Part shown: positions 1-10,879 of the stretch, in pieces
Layout of the letters: every line of letters starts with the position of its first letter
Position numbering within the stretch: the first letter of the stretch is position 1
Assembly: GCA_022702545.1 (NCBI GenBank)
Contig: JAHRBC010000004.1
Span: forward strand, 3,286,001 to 3,350,000
From: Phycomyces nitens
Lineage: Eukaryota > Mucoromycota > Mucoromycetes > Mucorales > Phycomycetaceae
Length of the DNA stretch: 64,000 nucleotides
Direction: 5' to 3'
Position numbers and translations under genes: made by a program
The notes under the pieces: model-generated
Databases searched by the model: none
What the model saw: the letters and a program-made list of their open reading frames with translations, nothing else
Told to the model about the DNA's origin: nothing

Positions 1-294
1 TTGAAACCAATTTTTTGTTTTTGATATTATTAGCCATTTTATTTTATTTTATATGACATTAATATTTATTAGAGCACTTTATCTCCGCAGATTGTGGTTG
101 AAAGGTAATGTCATCAATCCCGAATCATAAAAGTTGCATGGAATGTCTTTTCATCAGGCAATGAGGTAGTTGTAGTACCATAGAAAGGGCTCGTAAGTTT
201 TTAGGCAACCTTGTTTATTGAAATGAGCATTTTATTTGGTGTTAAAGATGTTGCGCATTTTTGAGAAAAATAATTTTTCACCTGTGTGAACAAA

Positions 295-313
295 ACGGTA
301 GTTATGCTACCGT
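295..313. promoter_or_regulatory. Palindromic subterminal motif of K (internal side)
   Basis: This is a near-perfect palindrome, ACGGTAGTTATGCTACCGT. The same arrangement (ACGGTAG, short spacer, CTACCGT) recurs beside the K terminus at 3468-3485, in the inverted copy at about 45430-45470, and near 63892. Repeated motifs near element ends are typical binding sites of CACTA transposase or accessory proteins. Assigning this one as a binding site is inference. Confidence 0.4.
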
Positions 314-525
314 TTTTTTGAAACCGAATTTTTATTTTTGACATTATTAGCCATTTTATTTTATTTTATTTGGTATTGATATTTATAAAGAAAGAAAAAA
401 GAAAAAGAAAATTTTTATAAAGTGGCAAGGTTCCCCATGGTCACATGCAGATTGTCATTAAACACGTAATATGGTGCAATGATAAAGAACTGATTACTAC
501 TCAGAGGGTACTAGATGAGCCCAAC

Positions 526-1499
526 TTAATGCTGAATGTCATCCACATTAACAGCATATTTTGGCTGGGTTGTTTGTCCAGTTGAGCTGTGTGACCGCCG
601 TATTACGATTGGCACAGATGAGTCATGGGCTGCTGTACCATGCTCTTTCATCACTTCAACGAATGCCAGAAAGTGCGGTGTGCCATCAACCTCTTTATGC
701 TCAAAATAAAATTCCACGGTGCCAACAAACCAGCTTTGAATAGTTATATTGCGACGGCTAGATAAAAATATAAAAAATGCGAGTGATCTCTATTTTGTAT
801 TTTGACTAATGCCAATACTCACTTTCTGTATGGACAGGTGAACATCACATGATGATTGCCACGTCTGGTCTCGTTTTTTATTCTTCGGTACATACATGAA
901 GAATGTACGGTTGAATTTTTCCAAAGACAAGAAGCAACAACAATCGTCGGGTCATCAAGTTCAATACTGTCCATACCACTGTTTCGCACATAGTACTTTG
1001 CCAAAGTATTCTTGACAACAGGGCTGCTGACACCTTCCAAGTCATCATCATTCAAGCTGGCATATCAGTTGAATGGCTCCCATAGCTGGGCAGCACTTAC
1101 ACCATCTGGAAGATCTAAGAAACTTGCTTCATTATATGTGGACGGCTGACTTGTACTAGGATAATTCTGAGAGCTGTTTGCTGAACTGACAAAGCTATGA
1201 ACAGCAAAGCGCTCAACAAGCAAACTGGCATTTCTACCACCCTTCAAGTTTGACGTGATAAGCTTGGAGTATACTCTAATTACTTTTTCCATGGGTAGGT
1301 AAGAGATTATTTGACTAATAATAGCAACAGCAGCAAAGACACTTCTTGGTCAATGATGACAAAATCAACGTACCTGTCATCAATGATTGTGGCCAGTGAG
1401 GCACGGCTAGGACAATAGCACTCCACATTTACAAGTGCAAAAGAATGTGGTGTGCCAAGAATCTTCTTCAAGACACCTTTAAGAGTGCAAACCAGACTT
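526..1499 (-). pseudogene. C-terminal remnant of the K transposase
   Basis: Three blocks on the minus strand (about 1499-1374, 1292-1065 and 1055-526) read as the C-terminal third of a large transposase. Visible motifs include V-E-C-Y-C-P-S-R-A-S, I-I-D-D-R-Y-V-D-F-V-I-I-D, F-V-S-S-A-N-S-S, R-G-N-H-H-V-M-F-T-C-P-Y-R and V-H/A-H-D-S-S-V-P-I-V. They are interrupted by stops or small introns (a GT donor follows I-I-D-D-R at 1373). The second K copy preserves the first two blocks in the opposite orientation at about 47602-47951. The N-terminal two thirds, including any recognisable catalytic core, are absent from both copies, so this is a deletion derivative. I recognise the sequence style as fungal DDE transposase but cannot name the family more closely from the remnant. 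Confidence 0.55.
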
Positions 1500-1597
1500 G
1501 TAAGAGAAAAATAGCAGAGAACAGCCAGGCAAGTTTATTAATTAACAAACATTTGAATATACATTATAATTAATACAATATTTTTATTATGTTATAG

Positions 1598-1690
1598 CAG
1601 GAAAGAGCAAGCAGTTCTTTTCTTTCGGAAGATGAGGTATTTCAAACGGATGACGAGGCTGAATCCCCAATCATGACAGATGTACTATAA
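1598..1690 (+). other. Possible acidic 3' exon inside K
   Basis: After a TTATAG acceptor, an open frame reads Q-E-R-A-S-S-S followed by S-E-D-E and D-D-E-A-E-S-P and ends at TAA. A GC donor (GCAAGT) precedes it near 1528. Acidic tracts of this kind are seen in the accessory genes of the other elements here. It may be the last exon of a lost plus-strand gene, or chance. Confidence 0.2.
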
Positions 1691-1924
1691 GTTAGAGCTT
1701 TTTTGTTGCTCATCTATTCTCAATTTAATATTAATATAATATTTCTACTGTTTGATATAGGTTTACACCACTAGGAATGAGCAATGAGCCTTCATCTAAG
1801 AGAAACAGATTAAGTCTTTAATATTCTTTAGGCTGCTCTTATTGGTTCTCTCATATTTTTAGTATATGTTTTAGCGCACTTTTTCCTTTCCTCTTTTCCT
1901 TTAGCTGTTTTATCTTTGCTTTGG

Positions 1925-2345
1925 TCCTCTCCTTTGAAATAAAATCGAATAACTCTCCATCACATAAGATTGCCACCTTAATAAATGCCCGATTGGCATC
2001 TTGCATACCACATCTTCAGCTCTGTTGTTTTTAATCTAGGAATGAAACACACATCTCGCCCTTTTTCAAGCACCAAAAAAAATGAATTTTTTTTATAGCT
2101 GTATTACACCGAGGTTAGTTTATATTTCTTTTCTTTTCTTTGCTCTACTTTTTTGAAGTAAAACTAAATGACCCTCCCTTATGTAAGGTTGTCAATGACA
2201 TAAACATCCGATTGGAATCTTGTATACCACATCTTCAGCTCTGCTATCTTTAATCAAGGAATGAAACACTCATCTCATAATTTTTCAGACACTAAAAAAA
2301 GGTGAAAATTTTTTACAGCTATATTACACTAAAGTTTGTCGTTCC
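1925..2345 (+). repeat. Two-copy direct repeat in K (about 219 bp apart)
   Basis: Two diverged copies begin near 1933 and 2152. Each starts with TTTGAA-TAAAA, continues through ATACCACATCTTCAGCTCTG and ends in a T-rich TATAG/ACAG-CTATATTACAC segment. Both are retained, inverted, in the second K copy at about 46750-47170. No coding sequence is apparent. Confidence 0.7.
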
Positions 2346-2594
2346 CCACCTCCCCACCTGGGAATCTCTGTAGAATATGCATATTGTTTTCTTAATGATG
2401 TACTCATTCTGCCAATTATCATTATATTCGAATTAGTTTTAAATCTTATGAGCTGACTTTACAGCAATATATTTTCTATGGTAAGAATATTATAATATGT
2501 TTACACTCTTTAATTAATTATATTGCGCATTCTCTATTCTCCTTCTACTGCATCTAGTATTTATATCTGTACGTTTCATATAGTGGCATTAATT

Positions 2595-3075
2595 CAAGAG
2601 ATGCTTGGTATACCGATTAACAAGCACAATATATACTGGTATGCTATCCAAAACAATATGCTCGGTTTATTTGATTGCTTCATTCTCTGACCACGATATC
2701 TTTATAGCAATTGATGAAGACCAAAGGCCTTCCAAGTCATGACAGTGATTCACAACAAGATGCTCGGCACGCTGATTAACAAGCACAATATATACTGGTA
2801 TGCTACCCAAAACAATATATTCGGTTTATTTGATTGCTTCATTCTCTGACCACAATATTTTTATAGCAATCGATGAAGACCAAAGGTGCTATCCAAGTCA
2901 TGACAGTGATCCATAACAAGATGCTTGGCATGCCGATTGACAAGCACAACGTATACTGGTATGCTATCCAAAATAATAAGCTCGGTTTATTTGATTGCTT
3001 CATTCTCTGACCACAATATTTTTATAGCAATCGGTGAAGACCAAAGGCCATCCAAGTCATAACAACATATTGTTG
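2595..3075 (+). repeat. Tandem array of three ~160-bp units in K
   Basis: CAAGCACAAT/C recurs at 2621, 2780 and 2941, so the unit is 159-161 bp. Each unit contains an intron-like stretch (GTTTATTTG, then CTGAC, then TTTATAG) and a segment with the same open frame in all three units. That frame encodes close variants of I-N-K-H-N-I-Y-W-Y-A-I-Q-N-N-M-L. The inverted K copy at 46190-46510 keeps two units. The conserved reading suggests a duplicated coding exon, but the frame is not continuous through the predicted splice sites. Confidence 0.7.
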
Positions 3076-3289
3076 GCATCGTGTATAGATTGAGTAAAAG
3101 GTTTGTACCATATACGTTTTATAATATTAAATAGTATTTGCTTTTGGTGTTTCTATACTATTATTATATATATTTTAATATTATTTGAAATAAATCGAAA
3201 TTATAATAAAAAATAAACCATTATTTCAAATAAATGGCAGTAAAAAAAGAATGGATGCTAGTATATAAAGTAATATAAAAGAGAGGCTA

Positions 3290-3501
3290 TAGTATATAAA
3301 GAAACGATTTTGGTTGGATAAAAAATACGGTAGCTGTGCCTATTCCTGCCTCATAACTACCCTTTTTTTTCGCACTAAAAAAACGGTAACAGCTACCGAA
3401 ATCGCCTTATACAGAGTCTTTACTACCGTTTTTTTTGGTGGGAAAAAACGGTAGTAATGCTACCAAAACGGTAGTTAGCTACCGTTTTTTCCGCCGTAGT
3501 G
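3290..3501 (-). repeat. Terminal repeat region of K with ACGGTAG motifs
   Basis: About 210 bp of terminal sequence is shared almost identically by 3501 reading leftward, 45412 reading rightward and 63878 reading rightward. It carries at least six ACGGTAG or CTACCGT motifs, some in palindromic pairs (3468-3485). It also holds an open frame reading outward from an ATG at about 3435 or 45478, so insertions can donate a start codon to flanking sequence. Confidence 0.7.
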
Positions 3502-3769
3502 CAACTGGATCAGCTTCGTTGATGCCTGCCGCGTTTTGGTCAAGCCAGCAATCTCGTTTTCCGAGGCAACCGATGCCCACAATTTCCTGGAAACGTTTGG
3601 TCGAAGATGTCAGTCCCTATATCCTGCGAATCTTCTCACTTGTAACATGCACCTATACCTTCATCTTCATACCATTATTCGTGATTTTGGACCAGTGTAC
3701 GGTTATTGGCTGTTTTCATTTGAGAGATACAATGGATTGTTAAAAAACATCAAGACCCACTGCAAAAAA

Positions 3770-5443
3770 TAATCTAAATCATTACAATATTAAAAGTTTA
3801 TAATTGTAATTTTATGTATTAATTTAATATCTGATAGATAAATTTTAATAAATGCCCAGTCAGTATGTTAAAGAATAACTGACCAGATATTATATATTAA
3901 CATGTCAGATTTGAAAATTCGGTGTGAGCTTAGTTATAAAGATTGTGTATAAACTCTATTCCAAAAGCAAACATACATACTATTACAAATTAAGAAAAAA
4001 ACATGTACTGTTTGAGAACACCTGTCTGAGAAGAACATATATCTAGGCACGTAATAACAGCAGTGTTTTGCATTTTTGATGGCAATGATTCGATCAATTG
4101 CTTCGGAAAAGCTGTTCTTTTTGGTCTTAATTCTAAAAATAATATTCTCAATTGGAAATTGGTTTGTAGGAATATATTTTTATTTTTATTTTTATTTTTA
4201 TTTTGAATAAAAAGAATCGCTCATAATAATAATTGCTCTATAATATTTATTCTAATATATATATATATAATTCTTGATTGTATGAGAGAGATGTAGATAC
4301 TTGCTTTATGGATATATTCTATAATAAATAGCAAATGTTATTAATATGATTGATTTTAATACTATTAATCAAATTATATAATACCTTGCTTCCTTGATTT
4401 GCTTGATATCTTTTTAGAGCTAGAGAATATTATGAGAAAAATTATTAAATATTTATACCAGCTTTATTATATATAGTCCTTGCAAATCTTGAATACTTTG
4501 ATTTAATAAAGGCAAAGACAAACTTTTGAAATAGAATACTAAGTAGAGATAGCAATGAGTAAGGATATTAAAAAATATTTTTCAAGTATATATACTTACT
4601 AGAGGTATGAATTTCTGGAGGGCGGCTATATAGATACATAACATTTCTAATAAAATATATATCAGTAAGAAAAATAATCAAATGTAATAAAGAACATAGT
4701 ACTTATCTTTGTATACCAGAATGATTTTGATTTTGTTTGCCAGGAGTATATATAGCAAACCGCGCTTTAGAAGAAGTACTTGGATGATAATAAAAAGTAG
4801 AGAAAGAAAAAAATGGATGAATAAAAAACAATCCTTGAAATAGCCGTAGAATCTGAGAGATGATTACGTATTTTTTTTTTGAAAATAAAAAAGAAAAATA
4901 TGTTTGTTGTGAATACCAAGTATGCAAAAAAGGCGATTAACACACTGTGCGCAAATGCAGTCTGTAATATTCGTTGTACTCTCAGTGCTACATGAATGGT
5001 TTAGGAAATAAAAATATAAAAACAATAGAAATAGGCATACTCGTAAAAGATATTATTTTATAAAACGAATGAATATTTAGTTATATGGTTGGAATGAATA
5101 TTCAAGTAATTAATCAAACTAAAGATCTGAAGATATTAAATAATAATTATATATATATATGTATCATTGTCAAATCTAGATTTTATAAATATTAAGATAG
5201 ACAACATTTATTGATATCGGGCAAGTACTGACTGGAACACAGATAGATCCTCTGCTTGATTGATATGTCGTAAGAATAACAATTCATTTTTATATTTATA
5301 ATCAAAATACTCAAAGATTTTTTTCAAGCAGACCTTAACACTAAATAGTAAAATGTATGTTGATACATGAACAACTATATTCTATAGAGTGATTACTATC
5401 AGACAAATACTTACAATTGAATAAATACCAGAATCTGTAAATT
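3770..5443 (-). other. AT-rich left arm of element A (degenerate mini-exon region?)
   Basis: This is the position where other elements carry the divergent mini-exon gene. Scattered minus-strand splice-like signals (GTATAC/GTATTC donors near 4718 and 4915) and one hydrophobic open stretch (4927-4703) are visible, but no consistent exon chain. AT microsatellites are present (4171-4204 TTTTA repeats, 4255-4270, 5147-5160). Otherwise I see nothing in it. Confidence 0.3.
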
Positions 5444-6672
5444 ATGAGCCAGCAATTAAACAAGGGAAAGAAGAACATGTCTGCAAGAGCGTCATCCTCC
5501 AGATCACTACTTACCACAGTGAACACTGGCCGTGTTGTCACCCCTCGCCCATTACTTGCTTCTAGATCTGACGATGTAACAATCCCCAGGAGTGAATATA
5601 ACACTATGGTTAGCCTTTTATCCACCGTTGATAAAAAGTTAACTGGTGTATCAACACAAGTTGGTGCAGTGTATGATAACGAAAGGCAAATGATGTTGTC
5701 TCTCAATGGTCTTGTTGCTTGCCAAGCCAGAGACCAAGTATCAGTCCAAATGCCCATGGTAGAAAATGATGAGATCGTGAATATCATCCAACCTGAAGAT
5801 ATTCTTTCTGTCTCTAACTCACAAGTTAGCCTTCAGGATATCGTCAGTGCAACAAGATATCCAAAGTTATCTGTAAGTTCTAAATGAAACAGTAATATCA
5901 AAATATATTATTAATATATACTTTTAGAAAGTTATTCGAGATTACTTGAAAAACTTTCATCTTAAATCAGACGATCCCAGTTTGATCAAGGATAATGAAG
6001 AGAAGCCAACTTGGGATGTCAGTGTTGGATTGGCTGATGATGTCAATCAGAATCTAGCAAACGCTCTGATCATATATGCCCGTGAACAGCCTGAATCAAC
6101 ATCAGTAACAGGAAAAGAACTGGGCACAATAATTATAAATAATTATTATAACCGTTTGGCTGATAGCAAGCTTGTGCCAGAGCTTAGAGAAGCAAAAAGA
6201 CAGCAAACCGAAGAGGCAACTGAAAAACTGAAGTAAGTGAATATTAAATAAAATGCGCAAATATTTATATATTATGCTTTTTCACTTTAGCTTTTCAAGA
6301 GACGAAAGAGAACCTTTGTAAAGCACAAGGAAGCTGTTGAAAGAAGATTCAACAGGGATGCCAGTGGCGTCTTTCATAGAGATGTAATGTCAGATGATGA
6401 AACAGACATGGAGATCACTGTGAGGGTACTTCGTCCAAATTGGAGGAGTGATGAGGTAAAACACAGGCAGATTGATATTTCTTATGTTTTATGTCTAATG
6501 ATAAAATATATCTGTATAGCTGAATGAGCTGTTTGACTTTTTGGACATGCTTGCCAAAAAAGATCTAGGAAAGAAAGCCAGTCAATTGAAGACTCGTCAT
6601 TATGTTGTCATACAAAAGACAATTCCTCGCAGCTTAGTAGCCAAAATTCCCGCATGGTCAAAGCGTGAATAA
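5444..6672 (+). CDS. CACTA accessory protein, element A (4 exons)
   Basis: Exons are 5444-5872, 5928-6232, about 6302-6455 and 6520-6672, giving 346 aa. The acceptor of exon 3 was chosen to keep frame (AG at 6300-6301 rather than 6289-6290). Residues about 35-115 look coiled-coil-like. Exon 2 carries the family pattern D-Y-L-K-N-F, then D-N-E-E-K-P-T-W-D-V and a following helix-rich block. Exon 3 has M-S-D-D-E-T-D-M-E, then R-P-N-W-R-S-D-E right before the splice site. The end is I-P-A-W-S-K-R-E. It converges on the transposase 98 bp away. By position and pairing it resembles a TnpA-type terminal-repeat binding protein of plant CACTA elements; that role is inference. No disabling mutation is seen. 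Confidence 0.75.
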
Positions 6673-6769
6673 ATCAACAAGCATCTCTTTTTCACTCCTT
6701 CATCTATATTGATTTTGGCATATATATATTGCATATTTTATGTAAGAAAGTAAAAAAATAAGAAGAAGA

Positions 6770-9586
6770 TTAAGCATAAATTTTTCTAGGCAATGGAATA
6801 ACAATGACTTTGGCTGCACCACGGCCAGAAGCTTGATTGCTGATTGCAATTGGAGATAGAATTCGATGAACTGGTAGAATGTTGTCATAGTCATATTTTT
6901 GAAAGGTCGGCTTATACATATCAATTCCTTGGTCTATTCTTGGCTGATGTTGAAGAACTTCGTACCATTCAACAAAAGCAAAGACATGCTGAGGATTGAG
7001 TCGTGTCATAAAGTTGTCATAGGTGGGTTTTGGAGAAAAATTGTGGGCAAAAAGATACTTGATATAGCCAGCATAGGTATAGCTCGACTCACTATTTTTC
7101 TCAATGTATATAGCCTGGATATACGACCCTCTTGTATTTGACCCTTCACCACCTTTGTAGACTTGGCCAAGAAGATTAGTGAATGGAATCTTCTGGATTC
7201 GGTCATTGACAAAATTTGAGCTCTGGACTACACCTTTGGCGCTTTGCAAGAGATTGTCTTGGTACTCAATGCGATAGAACTTGAGAAGGCAATTGTACTT
7301 GGCCGTTCTCATTGTTGTTGGCTCTTGGAGTTTTAATGGCAAGGCTGATGGTGGAAGAGACTCGTTTCCTAATATGCATGTTTCAGTTTCAGTTGCAGAG
7401 TCAACAAACGTAGGCAAGTGAAATATGATAATCATATTGTTTTGGGGAGGGATTGTGGCATAGGTTTCTGTTATACTGGTAGACAGTTTTTGGAAGAGGG
7501 AGAGATGAGATGGGTTGGTGAGGGTGGTGAGGTGTGATCTGTAAAAATCGCCCTTTGATGCATTTTCGATAAATTTATCCATATAGGTTTTTTCAAAACC
7601 ATTCTTCTTGTTCGTGTTGAAACCTTTGATCAGGCCATTGTGTCGTTCAAAGCTGAAAAGCCAGTATCCGTATATTGGGCCAAAATCTTGGATTGGTTCT
7701 TTCAGGTGAAGATGAAGGTGCATATTGGGCGATAAAAGATCGGGCTCATATAATTTCTCACATCCAATACAGAATTTCTCCAGACTGTTGTGAGCTTGGC
7801 TTAATTCTTCATTGGTGATACTTGGCTTTGTTAATAATCGGCATGCATCAACGAAATGAATCCAGTTGACAAAAAGATCATTGGGTAATCGAGACTTGAG
7901 CACGACAGGAGAATATACTAAGCACCAGGATTTCCATTCATCGGCTTTCATGAAAGGAAATCCCTTTCCAATCTTTGTGGTTAACGTGGTATAGTCTGGT
8001 GGCAGAGTCATGGTATTTGCTTCATTTTGCATTTCCGCAAGATCATAGTCATTGAGAAGATTATCAAATAACCATTTTTCGATCATTCTCTTTGCAGTTC
8101 CCAGGAAAAGGTTGTGCATTGGATCAATTATTGTTGATCTTATGGGCTCAAAGTATCCTAGTCGATGGAGCTCTGACCAGCAAACCCCGTTTTCAACCTC
8201 CAATCGTTTTCTCTCTGTATTGGTTACTGCATTCTTCCACATACTAGCATGCTTCATATTTTCTTCTTTGGTTCTGCCTGTCCATTCAGACGACTTGAAA
8301 CCAGAATAATCGACGATGCTGGTACCTTCAAACTGATGGAAGTGGCGATTACACTTATAGCATGCATTTGTACTGTTGTGCGAAGTGAATCCACATGTTT
8401 TTCTTGCAGCAGGTATATCGCATGCAACCATTAGCAGAGCAGCAATGACCTTTCCTTGGCAACAAATTGTAAACCAGCTTCATCTACGAACTCCTTCCAC
8501 ATTCTTCCATCATATACGTCAAACATTGTTCCATCAATCTTTGGTCCACGATTCCACTTGTTAATTTGATTCTCAAATGTAGGGTGCTGGAACATTTTTT
8601 TCAAGGCTGTTTTGAGTGAGTTATATACATATGTGCGGTTTGGTCTCATAGTTTTGTTGTTGCTGATTTTGTACAATGCGTTTCCACACTCTCTATTGCT
8701 TCCAAGTTTCGTGAAGTCGCATGTACTAGGAGCTCCATTAACATCACTGAAGATACTATGACAATTTCCACATGCTACATATTTTGACACGCCACTTGTT
8801 AAGTTGCTGAATCCACTCATTTTCTTCAAGCCAGGAATACTAGTAGGAAGACGAAATTCCTTGCCATAGTGCTCAAGAACGGAATTGATAAAGGTAATCA
8901 AAATGGCGCTGCCCTCATCAACAACAAAACAAGATATGAACATGACAATGAACACCGTTATCAGTCGGTGCCATGGATCTTGAGGAAGGTTTGGTAAATT
9001 ATCTATAAGTTGATTGAGCCGCATGTTAATGTATTCCTTTTAGTAATAACATCATCCTTTTTTTATTTTGCACCTGTTTCTTCATCCTGGTCCTGCTCTT
9101 CATCGTCATCACTCTTCTCATAGTCTTCAGAGTCAGAGAAAGCATCAAGATCTTCTTCACCTGTTCCAAAAATAGACTCTTCCACTGAAAGAGGTAAGAA
9201 GAACTCTATATTCTCAATTAGTAAAGGTGTACCAGGAGAAGAAATATTGTCTATGGATACACAATTTAAATACAGTTGAATATCCCTTTGGTAAATAAAA
9301 TAAAATTACACTCAAAACTCTCTTCAGTCTGGTCTATGTCCATAGTATTATTGATAGTGTTTACTTGGCTTGAATATGCTATTTGGTTTGGATTATATAT
9401 TATTATTATTAAGGTCTATATTTCTGTAGCTTATTTACTATTAATCTGGCTGTTAAACAATTTGTCCTCATCACTTTGGACATGGCGTGCTGCAGTTCTT
9501 TTGCTCGTCATTGTGAAGCCAGAATGATTGCGAGAGCATTTCGAGCATCTGCATTGCACTTCATTGGAATTACGAATGGAAGACAT
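6770..9586 (-). pseudogene. Tnp2 transposase of element A with internal deletion
   Basis: The gene starts at 9586 with M-S-S-I-R-N-S and a zinc-finger-like exon (C-R-C-S-K-C, then K-R-T-A-A-R-H). An acidic exon lies at about 9187-9072. The long exon runs from about 9037 to 6770 and ends I-P-L-P-R-K-I-Y-A. Relative to C2, about 90 codons are missing at about 8449-8452: A-K-E-R-S runs straight into A-A-L-L-M-V-A-C-D-I-P, and the frame shifts. The deleted block contains the N-V-D-W-F-Q-P-F-D-G motif, the likely first catalytic Asp. The other two catalytic motifs, D-P-M-H-N-L-F-L-G and F-E-R-H-N-G, remain. The exon 1-3 boundaries are not fully resolved. Confidence 0.85.
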
Positions 9587-9829
9587 TTTTCTTGTTACTT
9601 AGTATAGTAAAGAAGGAGTACAAAGTATCCAGTACTAATAATTAAAAAATACTTTTTTACTTGAGAATAATAAATCAAATGATTGAATATCATTCAGCCA
9701 ATAAAAACATTCAAATCAATCTCTATTGTTAATGCAAGATTTTGCCTGAGTTATAAATATTTTTACTCATGTTATTGATAATTCCAGATAACTATTAAAT
9801 TATGATTTAAATTGATTTTTGCAGTGACC

Positions 9830-10693
9830 AACAGACGAGACGGCTTTGAGTCCACCTACATGAAGAACTTTATTAATGATGCATACAAGGGCGATTATGT
9901 ATCTTCTGTTCTTCAATGTCCCAGTCAAACCTCCTTCCGCCCCTTTATGTCCAGGCTTACCTCCTCCTCCTATGCCCCATCCCATGCCTCCTCCCATGCC
10001 TCCTCCTATGCCCCCTCCTATGCCATGTCTCAAGGCCCTTTCCGGTTGAGAGCATTTATGCAAGCCTCTATGAATCCACTCTCTATCAAAGGCAACGAAC
10101 CTCTCCCTCCTTCTGCGTTGCCACTCTCTATGAAACCGTATGAATCAATGAACGACCTTGAATATCCCTATCTCTTGGAACACTATAAGCTTGTATATGC
10201 AAAGCCAGATTTAGTGGATTACCTACATGCCTCATCTTCGCCGTATTTTGTTGACAACCAAATATGCAAGATCGCGTCTATCAATCTCCTTGGCCAGTCA
10301 TACAAAGGCAAGAAGGGTACTGTCAGTCATGGTTCTTATGTTCAAGCTCTGTTCTCTGGAAATGACAACAAAAATCCGACTGCGTACACAGGTGAGATTC
10401 AATATATGTTTGTCCATTCCCAGTCTATGCCCCCTATGTCTCATGGCCGACTAAATTGTTATCACAATAAGCAACATGTTTTTGCATACGTTCGCTGGTT
10501 TGTCTTTGATTCCGAGCGTACAAGAGAACATGAAAGTGTTGACATTTGTAGGCCACAATTTTCTCCAGCCAACTACCACAGTATTGTGCCTGTACATCGC
10601 ATTCTGTTAGAAGTAGCACTGGCTGAACATATGACCCAAAATAATGTAAAGAAGATACTGGTTATCCCTTTACCTAAAAAAATATATGCTTAA
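9830..10693 (+). pseudogene. 3' half of C1 transposase, open reading frame
   Basis: This is the downstream piece of the C1 transposase beyond the A insertion, still open for about 287 codons from T-N-R-R-D-G to the stop. It differs from C2 at scattered positions such as T/P, N/D and C/R replacements. It is listed separately because it could be mistaken for a complete gene; it has no native start. Confidence 0.8.
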
Positions 10694-10879
10694 GTTTTAA
10701 TAAAATATGTCTTTACTCATTTTTAAACAAGATTGCATACCAGAATAAAATAAACAAGTATAGGATTTGAATGAGTCTTTAGGATTGAGTGCATGAGAGG
10801 AGCAAAGATGAGGTTTTTTTTATTTTTTTTTATTTTTTTAATTTCTAACGGCCCATTCAGGCGGGGGAGGGACCATTCC

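Larger units (their letters stand above)
1..3501 (-). mobile_element. Partial CACTA-family element K, copy 1 (right end)
   Basis: The terminus at 3491-3501 reads CACTACGGCGG on the minus strand and is followed inward by about 200 bp rich in ACGGTAG/CTACCGT motifs. The same end recurs, inverted, at 45412 and again at 63878, so it defines a repeat family. CACTA termini are diagnostic of CACTA/CMC transposons. The left end lies outside the window. The element holds only the C-terminal part of a transposase (about 526-1499), followed by roughly 2 kb of tandem repeats, so most of the transposase is missing. The outer flank at 3502 lies inside the C1 transposase, which shows K inserted there. The TSD cannot be verified because the left flank is out of view. 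Confidence 0.75.
3758..9826. mobile_element. CACTA element A, 6069 bp, TSD ACC
   Basis: The ends are CACTGCAAAAAATAATCT at 3758 and, reading inward from the other side, CACTGCAAAAATCAATTT at 9826. ACC flanks it at 3755-3757 and 9827-9829. Removing the element and one ACC restores the sequence seen uninterrupted in C2 at 20622-20640, so the insertion is proven by an empty-site comparison. A 3-bp TSD with CACTG ends is the CACTA pattern. It holds a convergent pair: an accessory gene (plus) and a transposase gene (minus). The transposase has an internal deletion, so A cannot mobilise itself. Confidence 0.95.
3502..10693 (+). pseudogene. C1 Tnp2 transposase, 5'-truncated and split by element A
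   Basis: The pieces 3502-3757 and 9830-10693 join in the frame of the intact C2 protein. They cover the C-terminal ~380 residues, including H-L-H-L-H, D-F-G-P-V-Y-G-Y-W-L-F-S-F-E-R-Y-N-G, G-N-E-P-L-P-P-S-A-L-P-L, and the terminal I-P-L-P-K-K-I-Y-A. The N-terminal two thirds and the first catalytic positions are gone with K insertion. Element A sits between codons of the I-K-T-N-R-R-D-G-F-E-S motif. A short Ser-Tyr-Ala-Pro repeat region (9960-10025) is shorter by one unit than in C2. It is not expected to be functional. Confidence 0.85.
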
